A DNA stretch of 64,000 bases. Source: Posidoniimonas polymericola (GTDB lineage Bacteria; Planctomycetota; Planctomycetia; Pirellulales; Lacipirellulaceae). The translations under genes and the position numbers were made by a program. Numbering within the stretch: the first letter of the stretch is position 1; the number at the start of each line of letters is the position of its first letter. This document shows, piece by piece, positions 7,527 through 15,849 of this stretch. Below the pieces are notes generated by a model. The model searched no databases and was not told where the DNA came from. It saw only the letters and a list, made by a program, of their open reading frames with translations. Location of the stretch: the NCBI RefSeq assembly GCF_007859935.1, contig NZ_SJPO01000014.1, positions 87,199-151,198 on the forward strand. The letters run 5' to 3'.

Positions 7527-10367
7527 TTACCGCGGTGCGCTAAACCGATCCGCAACGCCGGCCGAGCGCGCCCCGTCGTCGCTAAGGTTGACCTGCTCTT
7601 CTGCGTAGAACCGAGTGGTCTCTTCGGCCGCGAGCTTGATGTCGAGGTCCTGGCAGAGCACCTCGGCGCGGAAGATGTGGGCGCCGGGGCGGGTCGCCTT
7701 GGCGTGGATCATCAGCACCAACTCGCTGCCAATTGTCAGGCTGTCGATTGTGCGGACCGCGACGCGCCCGTCGGCGATGCTCGCCTCGGCGCCCTCGACG
7801 CGGTAGGGCTCGATCCCTTCGGAGAACAACCCAACCACCTTCACCTTCTGGGCCGAGTTGGACCCGCGGTTGCGGACCCGAACCTCGTAGACCACTTCGC
7901 CGCCTACCGGCAGTGGGCCCTTGGGGTCGCGGATCTCGAGCTTCAGGTCGGCCAGGGCAATCACCTCGGTGGTGGCGGTGGTCGTCGCCGAAGCCCGGCG
8001 GTCGGCGTCGGCGGCGCCCATGGCGAACTCGTTCACGCCGGGTTGGCTGATCACGCCCTGCAGCTCCATGTAATAGTCGTCGCCCGGCCGCAGGGAGCCG
8101 ACGCCCCACCGCAGCTGGCGGCCGGTCGTGTCGACACGGCCGTTGCCGCTAGCCTTGGACACCTCGAAACCGGCCGGCAGGTTGACGCGGAACTCCACGC
8201 CGTCGGCGGTCGCCGTGCCCGGGTTGCGGACCCGGAAGTAGTAGGTCGCCGAGGCGCCGGCGTACTTGCGGGCGGGACCCCGCCAGTCGACCTCGAGCTC
8301 CGGCTTGCGGCAGAAGATGCTCTTGCTCGCCTGCTCGTTCAGGTTCCCCATGGCAATCGCCTGGGCCTGCAGCTTGAGCTCGCCGGCCTCGGCGCCGGTC
8401 ACCTTGAATTCAATTGTGCGTGATTCGTTCGGCAGCAGGTCGCCGATGGCCTCGGTCATCGCGCTGGCCGCGTCGCCCGGTGGCTGCACCCGCACGCGGA
8501 CGTCCTCGGCGGGCCCGGTGCCGGGGTTCGACACGTGCAGTCGGAACACCTGCGGTGTGCCGAACAGCACCTCGTCCGGCCCGTCCAGCGAGACCGCCAG
8601 CTTCGGCTCCTGCACCTCGACCACCGTGCGCGAGCCGGTCGGGGCGTGCTTCCAGTTGACGCCCAGCTCAATTGGGCGGCCCTGACGGGCGACCAGCTTG
8701 AGGTCGAGGTGCTGGGTACGGCTCGGTTGCAGCTCGGCCATCTTCCACAACACCTTGGTCGCGCCGGCGTCGGTCGAGGGCGGCTCGACCAGGCCAACCG
8801 TGCTCCGCGAACCAACTACCTCGGCCCACTCTGGCACGGTGATGGTGGTCGCCAGTTGGTCGGCGGTCTCGTCGCCACGGTTGGCGATCGAAACCCGGTA
8901 GACCGCCTCGCGTCCGATGATTATCTGCTTGGGCCCCGACACCCGCGACACGATCTGCGGCATCCGCTGGCTCATAAGCAGGTCGGCGTCGCGGCTGTAG
9001 GTCGGCTCCGCGGTCACCGTGGGCGGCAGCATGGTGTTCTGGTTGGGCGTGCTCTGGTCCTGTTTAGTCTGGCTCGAAGCGGTCTGATTCCACTCCTGCT
9101 CCGGGGCCGCCGTGCGGGGCTCGATCGACTGCTCGACCGTGCCCTCGAAACGCCGCTTGGCGACCTCCTGCTCGAAGCCATCGCTCGCCCCGACGGCCGG
9201 AGCCGCCGCAGCCGAAGCGACCGAAGGAGTCGCGGCCTGCTGCTCCTCGCCAGCCTGGACGGGCAAGCCGCCGACCCGCGTTCTTGTTTCCGCCACTTCG
9301 CGGTCGGCGCCTACCCACTCGTCCTGCGGAGCGGCCTCGGCCACGGCGGGCTGAGCGGCGTTTTCGATCGCCGCCTCGGGCTCGTTCACGTCTGCCGCGG
9401 GTTCCGTAGCCGCCTGAGCGGCCAGGATTGCTTCGATGCTGTTGTCGGTTGTGGTCGTTTCGGGCTCGTAGGTCTGGGCGACTGCCGCTTCCGGAGTCGC
9501 CGCTACGGCTGTGGTCTCCTCGTTCAGCGGGGCCTCTGCCTGCTGATCCTCGCTCGCTACCGACTCGGCGGCCATGCTGCTGGCGACCGCGGCGGCGATC
9601 GACCTGGCAGTGGCGTCGTCGGCCCGTTCCCTGTTGCTGCCGCCGCCGAGGTAGGCGGCGCCGAGCAGCTCGCGGCGCAGGTCGGCCTCGTGGACCATGG
9701 CGGTCCCGCCGGCGGTGGCCTGGCCGACCGATGGCGGGGCGACGGCCGCCTCGTCCAGCGGAGCGACCCCCGCCGGCGACAGCACGCTGCCCGCCCGGGC
9801 GGTGCGGCTGCGTCCCAGCACCACCGGGTCGGCGGGGCCCTCGGGACGCGGGGCCAGGTTCTTGGATTCAGTCGGTGGGGTGGCCTGCGGCGCCGGGCTC
9901 GGTTCACGCGAGGCGACCCGCGGCTGCTGGCCCGTTTCACCGTTCGACTGCACACGCAGGTCGCGGATGATGCGTGACCGGGCGGACCCGGTGTCGGCGG
10001 TCGTCTGGCGACTCTCCGCGGTGTGACGCAGGTGCGCCGAAGTCGGTCGGCGGTTCGCCTGCCCTTCGGTGGTCGAACCCGCGAACATGTCGCCCGGCAG
10101 CAGGTCGCTCGGGTTGAGCCGCGGCATCCGGCTGGCAAAGCGCGACCGGCCCGTGTCGGGCTCGGCTGACCCCGCCCGGCGATTCGCGGCCGAGGCCTCG
10201 ATCGCGGCGCGGGGGTCTTGCTGCTCTTGGTCGTCGCTGCCCCAGCCCAGCCGCAGCGAAGCAAGCCGCTGCGCGAACGAAGGCTTCGAGTCTTCCTGGG
10301 CCAGCGCGGAAGGCGCGGAGCTCAGGGTGATGGCTATCAGGAGAGCGAGGGGGGTGATGTGCCGCAT
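7527..10367 (-). CDS. Large exported DUF11/CARDB-type repeat protein
   Basis: About 946 residues from the ATG at 10367, which begins a clear signal peptide ending PSALA-Q; an ATG at 10379 is possible. Residues 30-480 are low-complexity, rich in Ala, Glu, Gln, Pro and Thr, and probably disordered. The C-terminal half has four immunoglobulin-like repeats of the DUF11/CARDB kind, each with a phrase such as YRVSIANRGDETAD, FRLHVSNPGTGPAED, YYFRVRNPGTATAD or YEVRVRNRGSNSAQ. Such proteins are usually cell-envelope structural or adhesive components. No catalytic domain or C-terminal anchor is visible. The next gene upstream is bioB, same strand but 256 bases away, so it is probably a separate unit. 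Confidence 0.85.
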   Translation of the reverse strand: MRHITPLALLIAITLSSAPSALAQEDSKPSFAQRLASLRLGWGSDDQEQQDPRAAIEASAANRRAGSAEPDTGRSRFASRMPRLNPSDLLPGDMFAGSTTEGQANRRPTSAHLRHTAESRQTTADTGSARSRIIRDLRVQSNGETGQQPRVASREPSPAPQATPPTESKNLAPRPEGPADPVVLGRSRTARAGSVLSPAGVAPLDEAAVAPPSVGQATAGGTAMVHEADLRRELLGAAYLGGGSNRERADDATARSIAAAVASSMAAESVASEDQQAEAPLNEETTAVAATPEAAVAQTYEPETTTTDNSIEAILAAQAATEPAADVNEPEAAIENAAQPAVAEAAPQDEWVGADREVAETRTRVGGLPVQAGEEQQAATPSVASAAAAPAVGASDGFEQEVAKRRFEGTVEQSIEPRTAAPEQEWNQTASSQTKQDQSTPNQNTMLPPTVTAEPTYSRDADLLMSQRMPQIVSRVSGPKQIIIGREAVYRVSIANRGDETADQLATTITVPEWAEVVGSRSTVGLVEPPSTDAGATKVLWKMAELQPSRTQHLDLKLVARQGRPIELGVNWKHAPTGSRTVVEVQEPKLAVSLDGPDEVLFGTPQVFRLHVSNPGTGPAEDVRVRVQPPGDAASAMTEAIGDLLPNESRTIEFKVTGAEAGELKLQAQAIAMGNLNEQASKSIFCRKPELEVDWRGPARKYAGASATYYFRVRNPGTATADGVEFRVNLPAGFEVSKASGNGRVDTTGRQLRWGVGSLRPGDDYYMELQGVISQPGVNEFAMGAADADRRASATTTATTEVIALADLKLEIRDPKGPLPVGGEVVYEVRVRNRGSNSAQKVKVVGLFSEGIEPYRVEGAEASIADGRVAVRTIDSLTIGSELVLMIHAKATRPGAHIFRAEVLCQDLDIKLAAEETTRFYAEEQVNLSDDGARSAGVADRFSAPR

Positions 10368-10623
10368 TTTCGGTCGCATCCTTGCGTTGCATTCGCCGCG
10401 TATCCGGCGGCTGCTAGCGTTCCCCCCACAGGTGCTCGCAGCCGCAGCGTGACGGTACATTCCGCCCGCTATCCACGGAGTATCGACGCCGGCGTCCTTG
10501 CCGGTTAACCAAACCTGGGATTTTTTTCCGGTTATCCCGAGTCGGCATCGCAGGCAAGGTGCGCAGCCGCCTACTGTCGACTGCGTTGCTAGCACTCAAC
10601 CCACAGGCCTCGGCAACGCTCGC

Positions 10624-11667
10624 CTAGTGGCTGCAGATACTCGCCTCGCTCGACGTAACGATCTCGAACCCGAGGTCCTTGATCATTGCGTAGTCGGCGT
10701 CAGGCGCCTGGCCCTTGGTAGTCAGGTAATCGCCGACGAAGATCGAGTTTGCCGCGTAAAGCCCCAGCGGCTGCAGACTCCGCAGGTGCAGCTCGCGGCC
10801 GCCGGCAATACGGATCTCGCGGTCGGGGCAGACCAGGCGGAACATCGCCAGGGTCTTCAGGCAGTACTGCGGCGTGACGTGCTCGGGGACCTCCAGCTCG
10901 ACCCCCTCGATCGGAATCAGGAAGTTGACCGGGATCGAGTGCACGCCGAGCTCACGCAGCTCAATCGCCATCCCGACCAGGTCCTCGTTCGACTCGCCCA
11001 TGCCGACGATGCCGCCAGAGCACATCTCGAGGCCCGCCTCGCGGACCGCCTTGAGCGTGTCGACGCGGTCGGCGAACGTGTGCGTGGTGCAGATCTTGTC
11101 GTAGTGCTCCTCGCCCGTGTTCAGGTTGTGGTTCACCCGGTCGACGCCGCAAGCCTTGAGCCGCTGGGCCTGCTCGTCGGTCAGCAGGCCCAGGCAAGCG
11201 CAGATGTGCAGGCCGTACTTCTCCTTGATCTCGGGGACGATCGTCTCGACCGCCTTCATCTCCCGCTCGTTGGGGCCGCGGGCAGAGATCACGATGCAGT
11301 ACGTGCGGGCGTCGCGTTCCTTAGCGACCCGGGCGCCGTCCAGCAGCTTCTCGCGGTTGAGGATGTTGTACTTGGGGATCTCGGCCTCGCTCTCCTTGGA
11401 CTGCGAGCAGTAGCTGCAGTCCTCCGGGCACAGGCCGCTCTTGGCGTTCATCAGCAGGTACAGCTGCACCTGGTTGCCAAAATAGTGGCGCCGCACCCGG
11501 TACGCCGCGTCCAGCAGGCTCAGCAGCTCGCTGTCGGGACACGTCAGGACCTCGGCGGCCTGCTCGGCGGTCAGCGGATTTCCGGCCAACACCTGGTCAG
11601 CAAACGACTGCCAGCGGCCCCCCTCAATGGTTCCGTTGGTCGAAGGGCAATCAAGCGTTTCGGACAT
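10624..11667 (-). CDS. bioB: Biotin synthase (radical SAM)
   Basis: 347 residues from the ATG at 11667. I chose it over the ATG at 11685 because GGAG sits six bases upstream of it. BioB inserts sulfur into dethiobiotin, the last step of biotin synthesis, in the cytoplasm. The radical-SAM cluster motif GLCPEDCSYC (Cys 80, 84, 87) is intact. Family stretches such as CSGGIVGMGE, HSIPVNFLIPIEG and AGGRE are also present. The length is normal. No other biotin genes flank it, so it is a stand-alone gene. I see no convincing BirA operator upstream; that region instead holds palindromic repeats. Confidence 0.97.
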   Translation of the reverse strand: MSETLDCPSTNGTIEGGRWQSFADQVLAGNPLTAEQAAEVLTCPDSELLSLLDAAYRVRRHYFGNQVQLYLLMNAKSGLCPEDCSYCSQSKESEAEIPKYNILNREKLLDGARVAKERDARTYCIVISARGPNEREMKAVETIVPEIKEKYGLHICACLGLLTDEQAQRLKACGVDRVNHNLNTGEEHYDKICTTHTFADRVDTLKAVREAGLEMCSGGIVGMGESNEDLVGMAIELRELGVHSIPVNFLIPIEGVELEVPEHVTPQYCLKTLAMFRLVCPDREIRIAGGRELHLRSLQPLGLYAANSIFVGDYLTTKGQAPDADYAMIKDLGFEIVTSSEASICSH

Positions 11668-12187
11668 CTCAGCTCCGTGGTTCATACCGGGTTAGCCCAA
11701 CATTATCCCGAGCCCTACCGCCCGCTGGCAAGACCCAACCGCCGCCGTCCTCCCGCAACGACTTCTGACTACTTTTGTCCCCAATTCCGACATCCGTTTG
11801 TAGGGACAAAAGTCGGCTGCCATTTCGTCCGCCGGGGGCGGTTTCAGTCTGACATAGCAGTGTCTGCGGTTTTTCACTTCGCGTGAGACAATCGACTTTT
11901 GCCCCTTTCTGCTCGTTCGATGGGACAAAACTGCCGCCCAGCGACTGACTTCCAGGCAGCGGGCTCCTGAGCAAGCCCTGTGGTGGCGCCACCGACGTCG
12001 ATTTCGCAGCGCCGTAGCGGCCGAGCTCACGGCCCACTGCGGGCTCCAAGAATCCAGCGTGCCCCTATTGGACCACCCCGGGGGGCTCTTTTCAGTAAGG
12101 AAACGGGGCAGCAGGCGAGAAACGCCTGGTCGCCGACTCCCGCCGGGGCGGCGGTTGAAGTAGCCCTCCGCGGCCTGGTGCGTCACA
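11668..12187. other. Intergenic region carrying composite element copy B
   Basis: This 520-base gap between bioB and the PSP1 gene has no supportable ORF. It includes two palindromes (11767-11816 and 11893-11936) and the ATTGGACC block (12070-12115) that together repeat the content of the 2.1-2.4 kb region. The two flanking genes are divergent, so the element lies in the shared promoter region of both. I cannot point to a convincing -35/-10 pair. Confidence 0.6.
11760..12115 (+). repeat. Composite palindromic repeat element, copy B
   Basis: The first palindrome pairs GACTACTTTTGTCCC (11767) with GGGACAAAAGTCGG (11803). The second pairs CGACTTTTGCCCC (11893) with GGGACAAAACTGCCG (11922). About 130 bases later comes CCCCTATTGGACC, a run of G, CTCTTTTC and GGAAACGGGG. 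Module order matches copy A read on the opposite strand. Arms and spacers have diverged while pairing is kept, which suggests the hairpin structure matters or is recent. Confidence 0.55.
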
Positions 12188-12757
12188 ATGGAGACTCACA
12201 CCGCCTCTATTGATAACCCTATGCACCACTTTGTCCGCGTCGGCCTGCACGGAGATGTCGGCCGCTTCCGCTCGACCGACAGCGCCCGCTACCAGCGGGG
12301 GCGGCGGGTGATCGTACGCACCAGCCGCGGGCTAGAGACCGGCGAGGTGCTGAGCGTCGCCGAGTCGGCAGAGAGCCAACCCGACGGCGACCTGCTGCGG
12401 GCGATGACCAGCCAGGACCACCTGCTGGCCGAGCGGCTCGAGCAACGCCGCGGCGAGGCCTACGACGCCTGCGTCCGGCTGCTGGCCGAGCGGCGCCTGC
12501 AGGCCGTGCTGATGGACGTCGAGCACCTGTTCGACGGCCAGGGACTGTACTTCCACTTCCTGGGCGATGTGCCCCCCGAGGTCGAGGCCCTCACCGCCGA
12601 GCTCTCGGAGGCCTACGAGGCCAAGGCCCAGATCGGCCGCTTCGCCGAAACCCTGTCGGAGGGCTGCGGCCCCGGCTGCGGCACCGAAGAAGCCAAGGGC
12701 CAAGGCGGCTGCGACTCGTGCGCGGGGTGTGCGGTGGCGAGTGCTTGTAAGAAGTAG
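12188..12757 (+). CDS. PSP1-domain (RicT/YaaT-like) protein with C-terminal cysteine cluster
   Basis: 189 residues. The centre matches the PSP1 C-terminal domain: VIVRTSRGLETGEV, then MDVEHLFDGQGLYFHFLGDVPPE and a helical stretch. PSP1 proteins of the RicT type support RNA maturation and developmental regulators in Bacillus, and some bind an iron-sulfur cluster. Here the last 35 residues hold six cysteines (GCGPGCG, CDSCAGC and a final ACKK), a plausible metal or Fe-S site. The ATG at 12221 is an alternative start, since the first 11 codons are weakly supported. The planctomycete role is unknown. Confidence 0.8.
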   Translation: METHTASIDNPMHHFVRVGLHGDVGRFRSTDSARYQRGRRVIVRTSRGLETGEVLSVAESAESQPDGDLLRAMTSQDHLLAERLEQRRGEAYDACVRLLAERRLQAVLMDVEHLFDGQGLYFHFLGDVPPEVEALTAELSEAYEAKAQIGRFAETLSEGCGPGCGTEEAKGQGGCDSCAGCAVASACKK

Positions 12758-12829
12758 AATGGGGACGGACGGAATCGCCGGTAGGTTGCGGCCCAGCCGC
12801 CGTGTTTCTGACCTGAATGCGAGTTCTCC

Positions 12830-13216
12830 GTGCGTTACTCATGGCGAAGTGCGTTGCTCCTCATGACCGCCGCTTCATTGGTGGCAGCCGCGGTTGCAAC
12901 ACTGCCCGAGGAAACTCTGGGCAAGTTACTAGCGAGTATTCTCATAGTCCTCCCGATCCTGAGCTCTACCGCAATTGCAGTCGCCATCTATCCACGCCTT
13001 GACGGTCTCGTTCGCCGAACAACCGTCGCATGTGCACTAGGAATGGCTTGCGTGATCGCCCTCGGATTGACAATCACTCACCGGCCGCCAGACGGCTACG
13101 CTGTGCTTGGGCTTCTTGGAGTGGTGGGAGTTTGGATTCCGCAACTTGGACTTGTTGCCCTTCTGGCGTGGGTCCGCCGGGATCAGTTGATAGAACAAGA
13201 ACGCGACGAAACATAA
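12830..13216 (+). CDS. Small hypothetical four-helix membrane protein
   Basis: 128 residues from a GTG; the overlapping ATG at 12817 is in another frame. Four hydrophobic segments are evident at roughly residues 8-26, 34-53, 64-82 and 91-113, each about one membrane span, with charged ends (YPRLDGLVRR and a tail reading WVRRDQLIEQERDET). I do not recognise a family. GC content is visibly lower than in neighbours, hinting at recent arrival or weak constraint. It follows the PSP1 gene by 72 bases on the same strand, which may or may not mean co-transcription. Existence rests on membrane-like composition only. Confidence 0.5.
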   Translation: MRYSWRSALLLMTAASLVAAAVATLPEETLGKLLASILIVLPILSSTAIAVAIYPRLDGLVRRTTVACALGMACVIALGLTITHRPPDGYAVLGLLGVVGVWIPQLGLVALLAWVRRDQLIEQERDET

Positions 13217-13693
13217 CAGGTCAACGTGCGACGCTAGTGGTTCCAAGGACTTACATGCTCTCATTGGCCAACGGCCAATCCCACCGTAGCCTAGGGCAAC
13301 GCCCTAGGATGGGATACCCGGCAGAGTCCGTTGGCTGAAGGCCAACCTCAACCCACGGGCAACATTGAGATTGGCCTTCAGCCAATGGGCCTGGATTTCG
13401 CCCACGCAGCTAGGGCGTTGCCCCAGGCTACGGTGAGGTTGGGCGTTGCCCAACGACACACTTGGCGCTGCAATCCTCTAGGCGTTCGCCATCGCTGCCC
13501 CGGGACGACGTCATCAAATAGCTCCCTAACCGTCCTCAATTTGCTCTGCTGCGTGTGGCATCTCGCCCAGAAACCGGCTTGCTTGCATTGGCGACCGGCA
13601 AAGCGCAAGATCCATGCGGCCGGCCGTCTGCCGTGTCGCCACGGCCCGCCAGTTTTGCCTGCCTCTTTGGTTCCTACCTCTTGGAGAACGCTA
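13217..13693. other. Intergenic region dominated by a large inverted repeat
   Basis: No gene is supported in these 477 bases. An open frame from 13331 runs into the next gene, but its first 121 codons look non-coding and cover the repeat. The first half holds the large inverted repeat described separately. The second half (13455-13693) shows nothing I can name apart from a GGAG Shine-Dalgarno at 13683 just before the PEP-CTERM gene. Confidence 0.55.
13264..13454. repeat. Large (about 95-base arm) imperfect inverted repeat with nested palindromes
   Basis: The left half and the reverse complement of the right half align over almost the whole length, sharing CACCGTAGCCT-GGGCAACGC and TTGGCTGAAGGCCAA. 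Each arm also contains its own small palindromes: TTGGCC-AAC-GGCCAA at 13264, CCTAGGGC-AAC-GCCCTAGG at 13290, GTTGGC-TGAAG-GCCAAC at 13330, ATTGGC-CTTCA-GCCAAT at 13370 and GTTGGGC-GTT-GCCCAAC at 13438. It could form one long cruciform or several small hairpins. It resembles the REP-like palindromes seen between genes in many environmental genomes. Confidence 0.8.
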
Positions 13694-14239
13694 ATGCGTT
13701 ACCTTCTACGCTCCTTTGCTGCGCTCGTCTGCGTGGCTGCTGCGGCTACCTCTTCCGCCACCCCGACGCTGCAGTTTGCCAACGACACCGGCTCCAGCGT
13801 GACGCTGCAGGTCGTAACCGATGACTCTAGCTCGATCGGCGCCGAAGTCGCCATCGAGATCAATGCCGGCCCCACCCTGGAATTGACCGGCGCGACGGTG
13901 AACACGGCGTTCTGGGACTACGCCAACCCAGGCGATAATCCTTTCATTCCAGGCGCACCGGTTGGCGGCGACTCCTTCGGTCTGTGGACGGACTTTGCAC
14001 TCGGTCAGGTCTTCGCCGCTTTTGGCTCCGGGTTCAACCCGATGGGCGTGCATGACTTCATCACCATCGACTACACCGGGTCGGGCTCGCTCATGGCCGA
14101 GGGTTTCCTCGCACAAAACGGGGTCCTCGGGGCCATTCAAACCGCGAATGTCGACCTCGTCGGCGTCCCCGAACCGGCCGCCCTGGCACTGGGCCTGCTG
14201 CCATTCGTCGCGCTCGCCGGGCGTCGCAACCGCCGCTAG
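13694..14239 (+). CDS. PEP-CTERM sorted exported protein
   Basis: 181 residues from the ATG at 13694, selected because GGAG lies 7 bases upstream and a signal peptide follows (MRYLLRSF, hydrophobic stretch, SSA-TP). The body is a small beta-rich domain with no motif I recognise (TLQFANDTGSSVTLQV at the start, later HDFITIDYTGSGSL). The C-terminus is a standard PEP-CTERM signal: VPEPAA, a hydrophobic segment, then RRNRR. It should be exported and processed by an exosortase-type enzyme. The gene stands alone and ends before a good terminator hairpin. Confidence 0.8.
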   Translation: MRYLLRSFAALVCVAAAATSSATPTLQFANDTGSSVTLQVVTDDSSSIGAEVAIEINAGPTLELTGATVNTAFWDYANPGDNPFIPGAPVGGDSFGLWTDFALGQVFAAFGSGFNPMGVHDFITIDYTGSGSLMAEGFLAQNGVLGAIQTANVDLVGVPEPAALALGLLPFVALAGRRNRR

Positions 14240-14276
14240 GGAAGCAACCGCTCGCAGAACCTAGTTCGTTACCTCC

Positions 14277-14318
14277 ACAGCCCAAGGGCCGCGCACGGCG
14301 TAGCCTCTGGGCTTTTTT
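14277..14318 (+). terminator. Rho-independent terminator after the PEP-CTERM gene
   Basis: AGCCCA (14279) pairs with TGGGCT (14308), with a partly structured GC-rich loop between them, followed by TTTTTT. It lies 40 bases past the stop codon of the PEP-CTERM gene. Confidence 0.7.
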
Positions 14319-14372
14319 CGTGCTTCGCACTCGCTGCTGCCGAACGGTCGCCCGTGGTAGAGTAGCGGCATC

Positions 14373-14819
14373 ATGCCCAACGAAATCATCACGCCTGTCC
14401 CGCCCGGATCCGACCTGTACGCGCTCGCCCTCCGGCTGCGGCGGGAGGTGTTCGTGCACGAGCAGCAGGTGCCGGCCGAGCTGGAGTACGACCATCACGA
14501 CCTCACTGCGCGGCACTTCGTCTCGCTGGTCGAGGGCGATGTGGTCGCCACGCTGCGGGTGATCCTGCTCGACGAGCACGACAAGATCTCCCGGTTCGCG
14601 GTGCGGCGGTCGTTCCGCGGCCGCGGCGTCGGCCGGCGGCTGCTCGAGCACGTGATCGCGATGCTGGCGGCCGAGGGCCGCACGCGGCAGTCCCTCGAGG
14701 CGCAGGTCTCGGCGATTGGCTTCTACGAGCGGCTCGGCTTCACGGCCTACGGCGAGGTCTACCAGGACGCCGGGATCGACCACCGGCGGATGGTGAACTA
14801 CCCGCGTGAGGAAAGATGA
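14373..14819 (+). CDS. GNAT family N-acetyltransferase (ElaA/YjcF-like)
   Basis: 148 residues, normal for a single-domain GNAT. It reads RLRREVFVHEQQVPAELEYD near the start, a hallmark of the ElaA/YjcF group. The acetyl-CoA pyrophosphate-binding loop RRSFRGRGVGRRLL is at about residues 77-90. AIGFYERLGF, the usual motif B phrase, is near 110-120. It probably transfers an acetyl group from acetyl-CoA to a small molecule; the acceptor is unknown. No Shine-Dalgarno stands out before the ATG. It is preceded by a terminator and so has its own promoter. Confidence 0.9.
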   Translation: MPNEIITPVPPGSDLYALALRLRREVFVHEQQVPAELEYDHHDLTARHFVSLVEGDVVATLRVILLDEHDKISRFAVRRSFRGRGVGRRLLEHVIAMLAAEGRTRQSLEAQVSAIGFYERLGFTAYGEVYQDAGIDHRRMVNYPREER

Positions 14820-14889
14820 CCTATCTATTTGACGTGTGCCCGCGATTGCCCGGCCGGAGTGGCCTCGCAAGCCCTAGAAGATCAATTCA

Positions 14890-15342
14890 ATGCCTGTATC
14901 CGCAGTGTTGACTTTCCAGAGTGGGGAGACGCCCGGTCACGACGCGCCTCGGTCGGTCGATCCAGGAGGCAAGTACACCTTCGGGGACAACTTTCCCAAG
15001 ATGATCGACCAACTTGATGAGTCAGCCCGCCAGCTAGGCGTCCCGGAGCCCAGCTCGTTCATCTGGTACAACCCCTTACTTTCAGAGGGAGAACTCAACA
15101 AACTCACTAGCGAGGAATTCAAGACCCTCGAGGCAAAGTGCAATGCGACCGCGTTCTGGGCTCCCATGGAGAAAGGTATCGCCACGTTCAAAGCGTTGGT
15201 GGATAAGTACCCGCTCTATTCCTACCTCAACGAGGAAGACGGCACTCGATACTTTATTGCCTTTGAGGTCGCTTGCTACCACGCCGTTCTTGTCGAGGCA
15301 GCCGAGAATGGCGAGACCGGCTTCCACCTGGAGATCTACTAG
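14890..15342 (+). CDS. Hypothetical protein
   Basis: 150 residues, a soluble acidic protein that I do not recognise. It has an ordinary amino acid balance (SFIWYNPLLSEGELNKLTSEEF, then a helical middle, then TRYFIAFEVACYHAVLVEAAE), which argues for a real gene. GC content is lower than in its neighbours and codon use looks less biased, so it may be acquired. It follows the acetyltransferase gene by 70 bases on the same strand. No signal peptide, membrane segment or metal motif is visible. The start rests on the first ATG; there is no clear ribosome-binding site. Confidence 0.55.
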   Translation: MPVSAVLTFQSGETPGHDAPRSVDPGGKYTFGDNFPKMIDQLDESARQLGVPEPSSFIWYNPLLSEGELNKLTSEEFKTLEAKCNATAFWAPMEKGIATFKALVDKYPLYSYLNEEDGTRYFIAFEVACYHAVLVEAAENGETGFHLEIY

Positions 15343-15387
15343 CTACGAAGAGGTTGGACCTCGCCCAACATCGGTTCGGCAGCTACG

Positions 15388-15711
15388 CTACTCACCCAGG
15401 TCGCCGAGCGCGGCCAGGTACTCGCTCATCTCGCCGGCGGCGTGGGCGTCGCCCTGGGCGCGGGCGGCCTCGATGCCGTCGCGGAGGTAGGCGCGGGCGT
15501 CGTTGATGCGGCCGAGCTTGGTCAGCTGCTGGCCCGCCATGAAGAACGCCGCGACATAGGGCGGGTCGTCCTTGGTCAGCTCGTCGAGCTTGGCGAGGCT
15601 GGCGTCGTGCTCATCGGCGTTGTCCAGCTCCATCGCCAGGCTGTACCGCAGGAAGGTGTCGGTCGGGTCGTCGGCGAGCATCGCCTCGATCTTTTCGCGT
15701 CGCGTAGTCAT
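15388..15711 (-). CDS. Small TPR-like protein
   Basis: 107 residues from the ATG at 15711; the longer open frame upstream is the antisense of the antiporter gene. It is made of two to three tetratricopeptide-like helical pairs: DTFLRYSLAMELDNADEHDASLAKLDEL, then PPYVAAFFMAGQQLTKLGRINDARAYLRDGIEAARAQGD. These have the spacing and alanine/glycine positions of TPRs. Proteins of this sort usually mediate protein contacts; the partner is unknown. It diverges from the cation:proton antiporter gene across 138 bases. Confidence 0.75.
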   Translation of the reverse strand: MTTRREKIEAMLADDPTDTFLRYSLAMELDNADEHDASLAKLDELTKDDPPYVAAFFMAGQQLTKLGRINDARAYLRDGIEAARAQGDAHAAGEMSEYLAALGDLGE

Positions 15712-15849
15712 GTCGCAGCAGGCTGGGCAAGGTAGGATTGAGGGCGACCCGCAGGGCCGGCTTGCCGTCGGGGCGGCCAAGTGGGATTGTACACCGGTCC
15801 GAGCCAAGGTTCGACGCCTCCCCACCGCAAGTCTCCCGCCCCTACCTGC

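Noticed and set aside
8535..9977. 480-codon plus-strand open frame over the DUF11-type gene
   Set aside because: Antisense shadow of the minus-strand protein; no signal or motif and arginine/leucine-heavy composition.
11692..12186. 164-codon minus-strand frame upstream of bioB
   Set aside because: It crosses the composite palindromic repeat and shows no protein-like pattern.
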